From Mytilus edulis (Eukaryota; Mollusca; Bivalvia; Mytilida; Mytilidae): a DNA stretch of 64,000 nt. Shown in pieces: positions 30,079 through 44,600 of the stretch. A program made the translations under genes and the position numbers. Within the stretch, counting starts at the first letter, position 1, and every line of letters begins with the position of its first letter. Under the pieces are notes generated by a model. It was not told the origin of the DNA, ran no database searches, and worked only from the letters and a program-made list of their open reading frames with translations. Location of the stretch: NCBI RefSeq assembly GCF_963676685.1, contig NC_092345.1:31147585-31211584 (forward strand). Direction: 5' to 3'.

Positions 30079-33000
30079 CTGTAAAATAAAAAACAGATGA
30101 TTAAATTCGGTGTATAAAACGTAGCTAAGATTGTGTTTTCGTCAGTTTGACTGACGTCATCATATGTGCTTTACAATAACATATGCTTCCTTACTATTAT
30201 TGTTAAACAATTTTTCAGTGCACGCGTGACAATGAAACTAATATCGAACAAATTTGACATATGGTTGTATCTATCAATTGTATACCATGTCATTTTACCT
30301 TGAATTTCCCTTCGTAAAAGTCCATTGTATCTCATTCAAATTCGTCAGTTAGAATTTCCAATTAATATTTATTACCTATGCATGAATTTTGTAAGCTTCA
30401 AACGAAACTATGCTATATTAGTCAGCAAATATAGATAAAACAGATCAAAACACTTGAAATTCTGATTACAATTTGATTAAACCTAGGTATCAAAGGTAAA
30501 AATGGACGTCGGTGGATATTTTATCAAAGTTCAAAGTTTGTATCATGTAAACAGGAGAGAAGATACAAAGATATAGGTATAGAAACTTTGGACAGTTAAT
30601 AAATGTTTATATGCATTGGCCCACGTCAGAGAACATGTTTACAAAATGGCCGAAAAACTGTATTTTGGTTAGTATGAAAAAGAAGATGTGGTATGATTGC
30701 CAATGTGAGAACTGTCCACAAGAGACCAAAATGACACAGAAATTAACAACTAGGTCTACTCTAAAGTATTATAAGACGGGAGAATTTATGAGTAAGTGTA
30801 CAAGAAACTGAAATTATGCTGACGAATTTTGATCCTATCCATATCCTTTCACACTTTCTAAAGCATTATGGTTAAGAGAGAATATGGTATATAATAATTA
30901 ATGTCACACAAAACTACTGCAAGTACTTGCCAAAACAACAGGAATTTCAACATTACATGTATCTATGATTTATATCTCAAAGTCGCAGTGAGGCCTCAAA
31001 AATATATTTGAAAGAGACAACCAGTTAACAACCATATGAAATAAGTTCGAAAACCATTTTTCAAATCGGACATACCCCCTCTTGCAAACCTCTAAATGAA
31101 AGAAACGACACGTGTAGAACAAAAACTCATAATATCAAGTGTCTACAGTTAATACACAAAAACACGTCATACATTTTATGTCTATTCATTTTCATACCTC
31201 AGATTAAAAAGACCCCTTTTATACTGATAGTTTCCTCCTGTAGAAAACTTTCAGTCACATAATGGTGTATCTAAAACTGAATGCTTTACTTAACTTTAAC
31301 ATCACTGAAAAGAAATGAAGCCAAAGTATACAAAAAAAGTGATACCAATAATTTTCTATTGTATATTTCATTTAGAGGGCTTAGCCAATGGTGTGCTTAG
31401 TTAAACAATGTCGATGCTTTGGAATAAAAATATGTTGAAAAATATGATTTAAAAGCTTTCATTTATGATTTTCAATACATTAAGAAATCTTTTGAAAAAA
31501 TCCTTAAATAGTTATTTGATAATCGTACAAAAGTCAAATATGATATTTTAATCCCTTTTAAAACTTTTAAAACCAAACACAAAGTCAAATGCTCTAACAT
31601 GTCAGAGTTTAGATTGTTAAAGCATTTATAATAGTCATGAAATACAAGAGCTGATGCAATGAACGACTACTTGACATGGTAAAATTTATAATGAAAAGAA
31701 GATGCTTTGACGAAGTTGGTTTACTTTAACTCAATAATAAAACCTTTTATTATCTGAAAAACAAATCCCAAGTATTTTAAAAAAAAAACCTGTTCAGCTC
31801 ATCGAATTTCAGGACGGACAGAAACAGTTATATTTCTCTACGAAACGTGGGAAACCACTATTCTGCCAATTAGTCACTGACAGTGTCAGTTTTATATAGC
31901 GACATTTCTAAAATTTCATGTTGGATATATACCAACAAAATAAACTGCCTTTTGTACAGTTTACAAGCAAATGATACCTTACATATTTTACATAGAAAGT
32001 ATATTATGCAGAACATCAACCTCTAGGTCAACTACCGAAAACTCGTGTGTAAATGTTAAACGATTTGTTCCACCATTTAATGTCAGAAATATCACATAAA
32101 ATGATATTTATGTCAAAATTATTAATATGTATACAAATCAAGCTCTATGGTTCATTGTACAAAATCACACTTCGATCCGTGCTTTGGAATATTATTATTA
32201 AATCCTTAAAGCTTAATGGGCAAAGGGGGAGAGTTTTGACTAAACACCTGAAATACATACACAAACAACAATATATATTTGCTCTGGCAAATTGATATAT
32301 GGCCGATAACTCAATGATATTTGTTGGGTTTTTACCAAATGTCTTCGTGTGGTTTTCTATATTTCAATAGGGGTGAAGATGTTTACTGGTTAAAAAGACA
32401 TTATTAATTCAAAGATTGGGAAAACGTTCAAATACACTGTATGTTTTGACATAGTATGCAAAATTTAGAATTTATTGCCCCTTTAATTTGGGAAAGAAGA
32501 ATTTTTAACATATATTAGCATCCAATGAGGTGCATGTACTCGTATAGAAAAAAAAGCTTTTCAACACGTCAACATTTTTTCCCCAAATAGACCGAATAAG
32601 GGCCTTTCAATTTAACTCGGTCATAGCCATTCTGTCTTGCTGACCAAAAACAAGTTGCAGTCAAATATCAATCATTATACGTTTTGTTATAAGAAACAAC
32701 AATTACATTTAAGTCTTTTTCAAATAGACCAAATACGAGCATATCAACTTATTCAAATTATCGTCATTTTTTCTTACTAACAATAAAAAGTTGAAGACAA
32801 ATACAAATCATTATACGTTTTGTAAATTAACAGAATATATGTTTAGTCAGATGCCAAAAACAGTATCATCGGAAACAAAAAGTTGAACATCAATACAGAG
32901 ACTACTTTTCTTCTAAAATTAGAAACAACTTACTGTAAAAAAGTACTGAAGTTTCGGGGAAACACCACTGACTATTGTGTTTATCATTTCCTATCACAAG

Positions 33001-34260
33001 CATCCTCATTCCTAATGCTTGTTTTAATCACGAACTTTGATTAATCCGCTATCACGTAAACTCTTCACTTAGTTTATACTATTTCAAGCGTTATCAGAAC
33101 TTTCAAAGTATAATTATCATCGTTTGAATAAAATCCACTTTTACACATCAGAATTCGTTAAATCTCAAACAATCAATTTTGAAAAAAATAACGGCCCCAC
33201 AGAACGATTTGTAATCTAGTTTTTTTATGATTTTAATTATTTCTGAGCCTGCGATCTTAATGAAAAACAACTGTGTATTCCATATAGTTATCCGAAGCTT
33301 TATTGAAGGAGGTTAGTCATTTAAATACAGATACTCTTTCGATTCAAATCCACCTTTATTAGCCAGTCAATTGAAAGTTTTTTAATTTTTCAGTAGAAAA
33401 TATTTACTTGCAACTAAGCAATTAAATAAATATCATTTTTCCTATGAATTAGTTAATACCAAGATTACTTTGTTCGGCACTTGAGAGGTCAATTTTCTTC
33501 TTCATTCCTGTTAGAAAAGGCTATTTTTAGAAACATTACATAGAGAAGGCCTTTAATTTTCTGCTACTGGCATTGTATTCAAATAAAGGAATTTTAAAAT
33601 TTGTCATGTGTTGTTTTTACGACAATCCTGAAATACCAACACGAGAAGGATTATTTACGGTTCTTAATTTGTCATAAAACAAATGGCGTTTCTATTATTA
33701 CAAAACAAAGTTACAAAACAAAGGATAAAAGTGACAGTAACTTTAGGCTACGAAGATGTCACTTAAACTTCAATTTTTCATTTTGAATAAAAGTTATTTT
33801 ATGTGTAGTGTTTAGTTAGATTGCATGTCTCTACTACACTTTTGTGAAACTTTTGGCCAATCAGATCCGAAGTCTGTGTACATATGTCTTTTCAGTGCTA
33901 GTTAGTTATCATAGGTGTATATTAATGCATATCAAATTTGATTTGGCTGTTTTGGGATACTTCAGAAACGTCTATACCAGTAATCAAATATACACACCGG
34001 CAATCTCATTTAAACAACAAATAAGACAACGATGAACACTCAATACAAACAATAATTGTGAACAGTTCTTTCTGGTAACATGGAAATATGATTCTGCAGC
34101 GACGCGGGCAAGTTTTAAACTATATCTCCAAAGAAGTAACTTTTTAGTATAACAACAGACTGGCAAAGTGAGGCAAATCATATCAGAGCCACATTCAAAC
34201 ACAAAAGTCGAAAATAAACTGAGAACGTCTTGGCTGTAGGAGAAAAAGACAAACACAATG
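30079..34260. other. Gene-poor stretch right of the FBXL7-like exons
   Basis: Probably intron or upstream region of the minus-strand FBXL7-like gene, because the exon at 30078 starts with an acceptor. A repeat A head lies at 30679-30765. Otherwise AT-rich without recognised repeats or conserved exons. The missing FBXL7 start exon was sought here and not recognised. Confidence 0.5.
30679..30765 (+). repeat. Repeat A head fragment
   Basis: AAAAAGAAGATGTGGTATGA, TTGCCAATG, CACAAGAGACCAAAATGACA and CAGAAATTAACAACTA. The rest of the family is missing. Confidence 0.8.
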
Positions 34261-34264
34261 AACA

Positions 34265-34370
34265 GGAAAACAATATTACACAAAACACAACACAGAAAAC
34301 CCAAAAAATGAGCAACACGAGTTCCACCGAAAACTTGGGGTTATCTCAAGTGCTCCGGAAGTGATATACT
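34265..34370 (-). repeat. Repeat F fragment, reverse
   Basis: GAGCAACACGAGTTCCACC, GAAAACTTGGGGTTATCTCA and AAGTGCTCCGGAAGTG match the reverse complement of repeat F. Confidence 0.65.
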
Positions 34371-34374
34371 CCTT

Positions 34375-37150
34375 CAAGACATGAAGCATTGATTCTTTAA
34401 GGTTCATGTTCTCTACATCAATTTAATTTGGATTGCAATTTGTCATTTTCGTAAAATATGTTAATCCGATCCGTCATTGTGGATAATCTAGATGTTGATA
34501 CGCAAACGCTGCATACTGATCATCAATATGCAATTTTTAACAAAATATACAATTAAGATTTTTTTCAAATCCATGATCTGAATGAAGATTCTTGCGTTAC
34601 CAGCCTTTGAATTAATTTACCAAATGCACTCATATATGTTATGGAAGTCCATCGTAAAACTGTTTTGAAAATGCCGATCAGCAACTTAAATCACTAGGCT
34701 ACAGGGTTCCCCGTTGAAGAATGATAACTAAACAAACTTTAAAGCATGATTTAGAAAAACAAATTTTACCTATTACCTGGGAAAACAGCTTCAAAATAAA
34801 AAATAACTGTATATTTTTCTTTTCGTTTAAAGATTAGAATCATTGTAGATTTTGTAGGTTTCCTTTTAACACTGATTAAACCAGAGAGTGAACAAATAAT
34901 AAAATGCAACCAGTCTGGTCTTTTTGGAAAAATATGAGTATCAAAAAAGGGAAATAATGTTTGCGTTGACTATATAGTAACTACTGATTAAACGGGACGG
35001 GAAACATTCGGGAGAGCCTTATTGACAACGTTTGTTTTAATTGAGAACCTATTTTTATTTAAATCTGGAACATAAGCGACAACCATTCGGCAAAGAATGT
35101 AGGTTAGATAATGTAGACAGAATCTAAAACTACCGAAAACATATACAAATACTTCTTTATCCATAATTGTCTGTTCGTTTTCTAGATCAACTTTTTAATT
35201 TAGAATTGTATTTGCGTCTTAGTATGTGCTCGTCCAGAATAAGGATTTTACATATAATTCAATGTTTGGAATGTTTCACTCTTTGAATGTTAAAGAACCA
35301 ATTATTAAACTGCTTCGAGCCCATAAATGTTCTGCTGCCACGTTCCGTTGTCCAAGATACCCTCTTTTCCAAAATTTCCTGCCATTTTCCAGTTGACCCA
35401 CTTTGCAAAACCTACCTAATTGATATATCGGTTAATGGTATGTAAATAATATTTGTCACTGGACGCTAAGCAAACAACAATCATGTTATTGATAAGATAT
35501 AATACTAGCCATTAGATTTATCAATTAATCATTTAAAATGTCCATAAGGTTCACTGACGCAATGTAAAATATACCGGTCATTATCATCATTATCGATTTC
35601 ATTCTTTGGGCTAATTGATTATAGAGAGACTAAGAGAATATATCTTATCTACCTGTGATATCGGAAACAGTTTAAAACTTCAACTGATTCTATAATGGAT
35701 AAAGTCTAAATCAATAAACATTTATTGAAAAGACACGCGAATGGTTATTTCTGTATGACAATTATGTTGCTCCTAGCTAGAGGTTCGAACATGTTGGTAT
35801 GCAATGGATATAACTTCGTTGTTGTTTTCACTTCTGGTGCGGTTACACACTATTTAGAACGTCTCGTCACTTTCATAGAATAACTTCCTTCCTGTCAGCC
35901 ATCCTTGATATGCATGAGATATCTTTCTTTTTCTTTTATTTCAAAACGTTACAATTAAATTATATTTTGAAACAGGATAATTGGCAAAATAACGGTATTT
36001 TTTTTCTGTTTCAAAATTTAAAAAAAAAAAGATTTTATAAAAATGGATCCAAGTACAGTTCTGAGAGGTGTTATTCAATCTACAGCTTAAGTCTTTTTGT
36101 CTTAGGTTTTGTGTTTCATTAATGTTTGTCAAGCATCTATGTTTTTATTTTTGTTTTGTTCGTGGCCACAAACAATACAATTATATGGCTTGAATTGTGC
36201 GAACAAGTATTTTTCCAGATAAGCAATAGAACGTGGAGAGCAATGCAGTGTTATAAAATTAAAAATACATTTCCTTTAACTGTCATACATCATTCCATCA
36301 CAATATCAAACATACTACGATTGTACTAGTATTCTTAATTAAGTTGAAAATGTATACACTGTTAATCGTTTTCGTTTCCGCTTTATTTAAAAACTGATTT
36401 AATTTACCTTTTCAATTTGATAGTAAATTTTTAAATAGGAAATAATCGAAGGTCAGTTTTTAAAGCTTCAATATCTTTGACGTAGAAATGTAAAAATGAG
36501 GACTTGGGTCCATGAACAACATGATTACATACTATTTTTAGGTGATTCGCATGGAAACAGATTTAAAACACACTCTATAGCTATATAATAGACATTAAAC
36601 AAGCGTTTTTACACGATTTTAAAAGAAACTTTCATGACATGTATTTGTTGTGTCGCGTATCATTATCAACTTAGATGTTGCCTTAGCAAGACAAAAAACA
36701 AAATACGAAACTTCTAACTATGTAAAACCTCCTACGTCAAATATTTTTTTCCGTTAAATTTAACTTTCAGAAAGACAGCATTCAGATCATTCCAAACATT
36801 CACATGATTAATTTTATCCGATTAAAATTCTGTACGTTCAGTAAATTGATCTATTATAGCAACATAGACGTATATGATTGTGTGACAGACCACACCAACG
36901 TATAGGTAATCCTGTTAGTTCTAAGTCTTATATAGTAGACTATGAGCGGAAGTAACCACATTATTTTTTTTTATGGGAAATAAAACTTTACCTTAACGAA
37001 ATTTGGTGCGTTGATATTTAAATTCATTTTTGTTTCAAACTGCTACATTCTATTGAAGCAGATATTCATAAAATACCTATATTATTCTAACACAATTACA
37101 TTATCGTCGTCTTGTAACCTTATTGTGAGGCCTGTGTATACTTTTTTTTT
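34375..37150. other. AT-rich stretch without recognised features
   Basis: No gene or familiar repeat could be supported. Several short open frames have no domain-like text and low-complexity composition. Confidence 0.45.
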
Positions 37151-37160
37151 TACAGAAATC

Positions 37161-37204
37161 AAGGACGTATAACTCGAGTCCTATCCTTCTAATATACGTC
37201 CTTG
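37161..37204. repeat. Short hairpin
   Basis: CAAGGACGTATA and, about 20 bases further, TATACGTCCTTG form a perfect 12-base stem. It may be the remnant of a small inverted-repeat element. Function unknown. Confidence 0.5.
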
Positions 37205-37759
37205 CTGAAATGCAACAGTTTTCAGTTTAAATTAAGCCCGTTCTTAATAATTACAAATTTCCACAAACGGAGAGTCGAATTCTAATGGAGCGGTAACCTC
37301 TGATGAAGTAAGGTTAACTTTTATTGTGATAAAGCCAAAGTTTCATGTCTTATTTTTTCAAATATACATATACTTAATTACAAACCATATATACATTTAT
37401 ATAGTTTACGATACATTACTGGCATCTGTTATCTGCTTTTCTGTTAGTTTCTGTTTTCTTAACAAATTAAATATGCACTATGGCATTCAAAAAATTACCT
37501 CAAAACAAGCCCAGTTCTTAAATTTAACAAAAACATTCAACGACAACAAAGTCCAAAACAGATTTGTTATTTAAATATTTTAAATACGTATTTGTAATAA
37601 TGCTAACATTTAAAGACAAGTTCAAAAATATACAGAGACAACAATTACCAAAACAGCAAATTTTTATGACAATCTTCATCAAACACACATTTAAGCCCTT
37701 GGTTCCTCTCATAAAGACACTATTATTCATCTTACAAATTTCATTTTGTTTAAGGGCAA

Positions 37760-37890
37760 ACTAAAGCCCGCCTCCGGGTGTGGGCTTTTCTCGCTGTCAC
37801 GTTGAAGACCCATTTGTGGCCTTCGGCTGTTTTCTATTCTTTGATCGGATTGTTATTTCTTCAACACATTCTCCATTTCCATGCTCAATT
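37760..37890 (-). repeat. Repeat B fragment, reverse
   Basis: Plus strand TTGAAGACCCATTTGTGGCC, TTCGGCTGTTTTCT and CATTCTCCATTTCCAT are the reverse complement of the start of repeat B (GGGGAATGTG..., AGCCGAAGGCC, GGGTCTTCAACAC). Confidence 0.75.
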
Positions 37891-38299
37891 TTAATATCTC
37901 AAGGCCTGACTTATAGAGAAATTCCGAATTTCTTTTGACGTTTAAACTAGTAAATATTTCCTGACAGTAAAAATGTCAAATAAAAGATATAAGATTATTT
38001 TTTATTTCCCTCAATCAGAAGACAAATCTGTAAATGAAACGATGGAATGTTTGTTTACTTAGACGATAACAGTACCATAGTTTATCTTTAGTCTACGTTC
38101 TCTCTGTCTGAGTCAGTTTCGGTAGCTTAAGCTCAAGTCGACACGTTTCACGGATTAAAGTTGACATTTAGGATTATTACTGATAAATTACATGGCTTTT
38201 TGAAACATTATGAATGGACGTTTTTATTTCCAACATGCCGGGTAAAGATCGACGTTTTCAATACGGTATTATATATGTAAGGAGATAAGGGCCGGAAAC

Positions 38300-38365
38300 A
38301 TTTATAAATATCCGTTTTGAATTTTCCTCGGAGTACAGTATTTTTGTGATTTTACTTTTTATTAT
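38300..38365 (+). repeat. Repeat D extreme 3' end
   Basis: ATCCGTTTTGAATTTTCCTCGG and TTTTTGTGATTTTACTTTTT match the terminal part of repeat D. Such very short 3' pieces suit 5' truncation. Confidence 0.55.
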
Positions 38366-38369
38366 TTCA

Positions 38370-40670
38370 CAACAAGAAGTTCGTTTACCTCAAAATAAAA
38401 GCGGTCGGATCTTCAATTCAGTCCGTACGCTCTATACATTGCTTATTTATGTTTTAATGCTAAAACGGTCTTTGTTCATATCTCTGATGGACCGTTAATG
38501 TGTTAGTAATCACTTTTACTTGATGTATTTCAGACGATTTAATTTAATGATAACAATCTGTTTTCTTTCAGTTTGATTCTTGATGCATTTATATTCATTT
38601 TATTGCAATAAATATTTTTTCTTCCTCAACATCTTATTTCAAGCAGACAAAAATCGTACTCGACCAAAACCGTTTGTTCTTTTTATATGTGGCGACATCA
38701 ATATCAGTATAACAATGTATATGCATTTATATCAATTCTACGGTTTTGTACATTTTATATGGAAATTAATTTCTTATTAGTGTATGCATAGACACATTTC
38801 TCATTTTCTGTTGTTACAACAGCGTAACATTTGCGATCATTTACCTTTAACATTATGTAACATAAAAAAAATTGTTGCACCCAATACGTGGTTCTCCGTT
38901 AATGGAGTCAGTGATACTGTAGTAGTAAGTTGCTTGCGTCTACGTAATTTGGACTTAGGAGGATAGTTGTCACATTGGCAACCCTACCATGCACATGTTA
39001 TTATTACATGCATTAGATAGATAAACTGGAATGACCTTTTTCATTGAGACTTCTGTATTACATAAAATAAACTCATTGCCTTTAATCCCGACCACTGTAG
39101 GGACAGGTCTGGTCATGTGAAAACCACGATGTAAAAAACATAAAGTGACAATTAATGATCAGTACTTAATTTCATTATCATTCGTGATACAAAACCATTA
39201 ATTATAACATCAGGTGAAATTATACCGGCAATAAACGTCTGGTACGACATGGATTTACAGCTAACCATGTGTATGGTTGACCGTGCAATTTTTGAACATG
39301 ATAGTTTATAGTTCGGAGACACATTCCATTCATACACAAGACGAAGCCTTTACAGAGATCAGTGGAGCATGTTTAACAGTAAAAATTGTCAAAATAATAA
39401 GAAACTACGATTTTTGGACCATGTTTAGAACGTGTATTTGTAGTTTCTCCGGAGGCATACGACTTAAGAGTTTGGAGAAGACGTTATTAAGTTGTAAAAC
39501 TTGTGTCTGATCCATTTGTCATTTTGAACAATAAAATATGTTTAAACTAATAGTTTGGGTAAATCGGTTCCAATAGAAAGGGTTACAAGATTGGGTCTCA
39601 CTATGACAAACGTGTGAGACCTTCATGGGTAGCCAAGGTCGTGACACACCGTAGTAGTAGTTGTTGTAATTGTGATTTAAAAGGTAATTGTAACTTATTG
39701 AAAAAGTGTTACTGATGTTTTTATATGTTGACGTTATTTTGAACCAGTATTGAAAAAAACACCATAAAAAGACATTCATAAAAATAAATGCTGAACTTAG
39801 GTTGATCGGGCAAAATTGAAACCAAAAACTTTTGTTAAATTATTGAATTCAATAGTACGTGTAATATATCTAGCAATTTGTAACACAATATTATTGACAT
39901 CAACAATAAATAAGGGCATGAAACACGCTAACACTGTGTTAATATGTCGCCCAAAAATAAATACCAATATACAATATAAATTTCTAGTATTTGATGACTG
40001 GTGTCATATGTCAAATCTAGTTTGTGTCGGTTGAAAAGAAGATACACAAACGGTTCTCAATAGATATTGTATTCCTTTATCGTAAAAAATAATTGCCATG
40101 TTAAAAATAGTCCTGCAATTACAATTTTGTATGCGGATTTACATTCAGCTAATTGGAGAAGTGAGACGTGGTGTGCACCGCCTTGAAATGTAAACCTATA
40201 ATAAGCCTAGGTCAAAGTAAACATAGGCTTTGTTACACTGTAAAATAACCATTGCATTATATCCGATAGATAGTCTTATTAAGTATTACTTGTATTGTAC
40301 TCGCCGATCTTTAGTACTATATTTTAGAGTTTGCAATGGGATTTAATGACATGTTAGATTGATCCATATTTTCTATTTAAACTAATATAAAAAGTTCTTG
40401 GTGCAGTTTTTTTTTTAGAGATTGACATATTTCATTATGTTTCTTTTGTTGAAGATAACATGTTGTACTCGAAGACTAGTTGTCTGCTTTGTTTTGGTGC
40501 GTTGGGTGCTCTGTTATTGTAGTATATCGCACCTTTTTCTAATTTATATTTGATAGACACAATATGAAGTTGCACTATTCAGCTGTGAGTTCACATGCGG
40601 TTGGTACTGTGAAATCCCTGTTTACACTTCACGAAACTAGACAAGTCCATCCAATACATCTTAGTCAGAG
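38370..40670. other. AT-rich stretch without recognised features
   Basis: No supported exon. Overlapping opposite-strand frames around 39150-39510 were inspected and have no recognisable domain or convincing splice sites. Confidence 0.45.
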
Positions 40671-40679
40671 GGGCAGTGA

Positions 40680-40701
40680 GGGGGGGGGGGGGGGGGGGGG
40701 G
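40680..40701 (+). repeat. Run of 22 G residues
   Basis: An uninterrupted poly-G tract just left of a repeat B copy. It can fold as a G-quadruplex and is expected to vary in length and to be error-prone in sequencing. Confidence 0.95.
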
Positions 40702-40845
40702 TACGAATGTGCGTTATTTGATGTTGTTTGTTAGCACTTTTTTGGAGGAAATCAGGTGTTTTTGGTTAGTGTCGTCTGTTGTACTGTTCAATATACTTAT
40801 TTTGGTAATTCCTGTTATCCTTTTTTATAAAATTGAGAAAGGAAA

Positions 40846-41235
40846 TGGTGAATATGTCAAAGCGACAACCACCCGACCATAGAGCAACCAACAGCCGAAG
40901 GCAACCAATGGGTCTTCAATGTAGCGAGAATTCCCGCACCCGTAGGTGTCCTTCAGCTGGCCCCTAAAATATGCATAATAGTACAGTGATAATGGACGTC
41001 ATACTAAACTCCGAATTATACACAAGAAACTAAAATTTAAAATCATACAAGACTTACAAAGGCCAGAGGCTCCTGACTTGGGACAGGCGCAAAATTGCGG
41101 CGGGGTTAAACATGTTTATGAGATCTCAACCCTCCCCCTATACCTCTAGCCAATGTAGAAAAGTAAAAGAATAACAATACGCACATTAAAATTCAGTTCA
41201 AGAGAAGTCCGAGTCTGATGTCAAAAGATGTAACA
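40846..41235 (+). repeat. Repeat B copy
   Basis: GTGAATATGTCAAAGCGACA, AACCAATGGGTCTTCAATGT, AATGGACGTCATACTAAACT, GACTTGGGACAGGCGCAAAA and GATCTCAACCCTCCCCC match 6390-6800 throughout. Confidence 0.88.
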
Positions 41236-41384
41236 ATATGTATTATTAAATGTATATTGCATGTACTGGCCGTCACTACTAAAGGAAGTTGAACCTTTAA
41301 AATATAAGTTATTTAGCCATTTTTATGACGAAATATTGTGAGACAAATATTTAAAATCGTTGAAAACTGCTTCTGTAAATGTTT

Positions 41385-41600
41385 TATGCAACGGTCATAC
41401 AAGTGAGAGGTTTAGTTAGCTATAAAACCAGGTTTAACCCACCATTTGCTATTTAAGGAAATGTCTGTACATAGTCCGTAAAATGACAGATGTTTTCCTT
41501 GCATTTGATATGTTTGAGCATTTTGTTGAGAGACTTCCCGTTTAAATTTTTCTCGGGGATCGGTATTTTTGCTGTTTTACTTTTTGTCGGATTTGATTGT
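41385..41600 (+). repeat. Repeat D short copy
   Basis: GCAACGGTCATACAAGTGAG, AGCTATAAAACCAGGTTTAA and TTTCTCGGGGATCGGTATTT match the 3' part of repeat D. It begins about 150 bases after repeat B, the same order as 6390-7135. Confidence 0.75.
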
Positions 41601-41609
41601 GTCAGTCCC

Positions 41610-44600
41610 AGATGATAACTGCAACGATAGACGGGTCTGTTGATGTAGTGGTAATGATATAGGTAATATGCGGTTGTTTTGAGATAAGTACAGTGTATGT
41701 GTTCCGTCTTACTTAAGTGCAAATAACAAGCCTTTTCAAAATAAATAATATTAACAATTTGAGCTTAAGATTATGTAATAAGTATGAATTCAATAGTATC
41801 TGATGTTACTTTTCACAGTTAAGTTGCTTAAAGGAATTCGATAAACTCTTATTAAATTTTGAATGATGCATTTTTAAAGAATTCACGCAAAACAGGTGCG
41901 TATAGTTCTGTGCAATTTCTTTTGGTGTATATTTGCGGTTTTAATATTCTTTAAAAATTGTTTTCGACGACTATGGTCATTTAAAGAGATTTTGACATGT
42001 AGCAGAACAAGTATACTCGAAAAAATTTCATAACATCAAACAATTTTCGGGGACAAATGTATAAACTTGACAAGCATTATATAACGTTTAAATATGTCAA
42101 TACACTACAATTGCAGATCAGACAGTCCCAGTAGGATATGAAGTAGTTACAATGGAACTCTTCAAAATAGAGGCATAAAAAGTATCGATTATACCCGGGG
42201 TACCACGGTTTATTTACGATTCGGTCGATCATTTCTTAAATTTCAATAAGAAACTGACAGATTATTGATTCAAATGTCTCATCTTGAACTAGAAATGAAA
42301 TATGACTACATACAATCAGTCTATACTTTGAAGATAAAATCCATGATACTAATAATTGCGTTTTATTTGACATGAAGTAAAGCCGCTAGATATTTCAATT
42401 CGGTATGTAATAGTTTGGTGAGAAAGAAAACATGTGTTTTGATTCAAAGATTAGGATACACAATTGTGTAAATAGTCGTTAATCCATTTCTTTGCTTATA
42501 CCCGATATATTGTAAGATAATCTACTCCAATATATAATCCACTATAATCTCTGAAATTTGGCAGTGTATTGTTACTCAAAATTGAAAGTATAACTGTTTG
42601 TATTAAACGAAGTTTCTTATCAGTTCTCTGTATGTTTAAGATTGCTCAAGATAATGTGGTGTTTTCTACCATGTCACTTTTTGATAACAAAACTAACAAA
42701 AACTTTTCATTTCCAGTTTGAATAAAAGACTAAATAGAAGTTTATTATCGAAGCTCTTAATGAAAAAGATATAAATCGACAAAATTACACTTTGAGTTCG
42801 GTATTTTATTTCTCTTAAAATTTTTAAACCATAGTATTTGCAATTACTTTTACACAAAGCACTCTCTAGATACAATTGAAACTAGAGTAAAATCGGAACG
42901 GCGGGAAGGTCATATCGTAAAGCTGAATCAAATGGTGATAATGGGTCGTCCTTGAAAAACGTTTTTATTTCCAGGAACAAAAGATTTCTCATTTTACTAT
43001 AACAAAATACATATTCTCTGCTTCACAATGTAGTAATCTGACAGTTATTGTAACTGTAACGGGCGTGTCATTCACAATTGCTGTCTGTCTGTATTTTCTT
43101 TACATCTTGGATTTGTAATAATCTAATGATGTTCGGCTACAATGTTAACTTCCGTATGTTTTTCTTTTGCAGTAATACGTTTTGTGACTTGCATTTTTAT
43201 GTTAATATTTTAATTTAACGCGGCTTACGCCTAGTCTTTAGTGCGTGCAAATGATCAGATTACTTGAAAACAACAGAATGTATTACATAGTTAATTTCTG
43301 AATGTTAGTGTCCAAATTGAGAATCGATATAAAATAACAACAATTAAAGGAAAAAGGGTAAACAATTCAACCAATAGAAGAAACAAATGGAAACATAACA
43401 TCAGTTTGACTAAGTAAAATATGTTTCTTCGACAATAAGTTGTGCTTTAATTTCTAGGGACACAAATATCCGCCATTATACAAAGGAAGGGGTGCAAAAA
43501 AAATCAAGTCACAGTGCACCTTCCAACGATGAGCTGATTTCTGGAATCAAACCTTTTAAATTCAAATTCACTAAAATATCAAATCTAACAATATTATAGA
43601 AATATAGATTAAGGTCGCGATTCAATGGAGTGTAACGCATTGGCCTAATATTAATCTTTTGTAAACAAAGAAAATGATTTTTCTAGCTTTGATAAAATAT
43701 GTTTCATAATACATTATAGACAACTCTTACAATAATGTATCCAGGTTAACATAGATTTATGTTGTTTTACATATAAATCTACTTATCGCCATCTGTGCTC
43801 GTGCAATTCAAATTCAATTGATTTTTACGCCCAATAATTGATACATTCCCAACATATCACAAAAACACGAATGGTATGCTTATCACAAAATCACGAAAGT
43901 AATAAATCACGAATGGTATGCTCAGATTCTCGAGCTTAATGGAGTTCATAACGTTTTGTTTCGTTATGCAGGACCTTGTAAACTCCACAGCACTTTCAAT
44001 TTTAATAAAAAAAAAATTGTTCTGGGTTCATGATTTAATAAGCTGCACCTCGCATAACTTTTAACTATCCGAGTGAAGATAATCTGCTCTGCTTTTTAAC
44101 TTTGTGAAAGTAATAGTTATTACATTTAACTTGCATTCACACTATTCATGCGTGTACTTTGTAAAAAAAAAACACTAAATTTTTCGTGGGTAGGATATAA
44201 TTTACAAAATTTCCCTTTATTTGTCTGACAATTTTTTTGCTATTATAATGAAGTGTTAAAGAGCAGACATGGCCAACAGCAACAACAGAAAAATATTAAT
44301 TTTCAGACAAAAGTGCAATTTGTAAGTTTTTGTCTTTTTACCTGTCTGCTTGTTGTTTAATTAATGGTTTACAAAGTTAATTACCTTTAGGCAGTAACAA
44401 ATAATGTGGTGTTAATAATTAGGAATGTGAAAAATTTTAAGATGAATGACTTATTAAAACTAATTTAATTACTTGTACAAAATGGCAGTTGAAAGGATGC
44501 ATTGTCTCAGCAAAATGCCAGGATTCCGTGTCAATGCAATACTTAACTTGAAATCAATATTTGACGCATTTTCTACAAATTGATTTTTGTTAAACAGTAA

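Noticed and set aside
39152..39510. Opposing frames with somewhat protein-like composition
   Set aside because: No recognisable family, no convincing acceptor or donor sites and no neighbouring exon.
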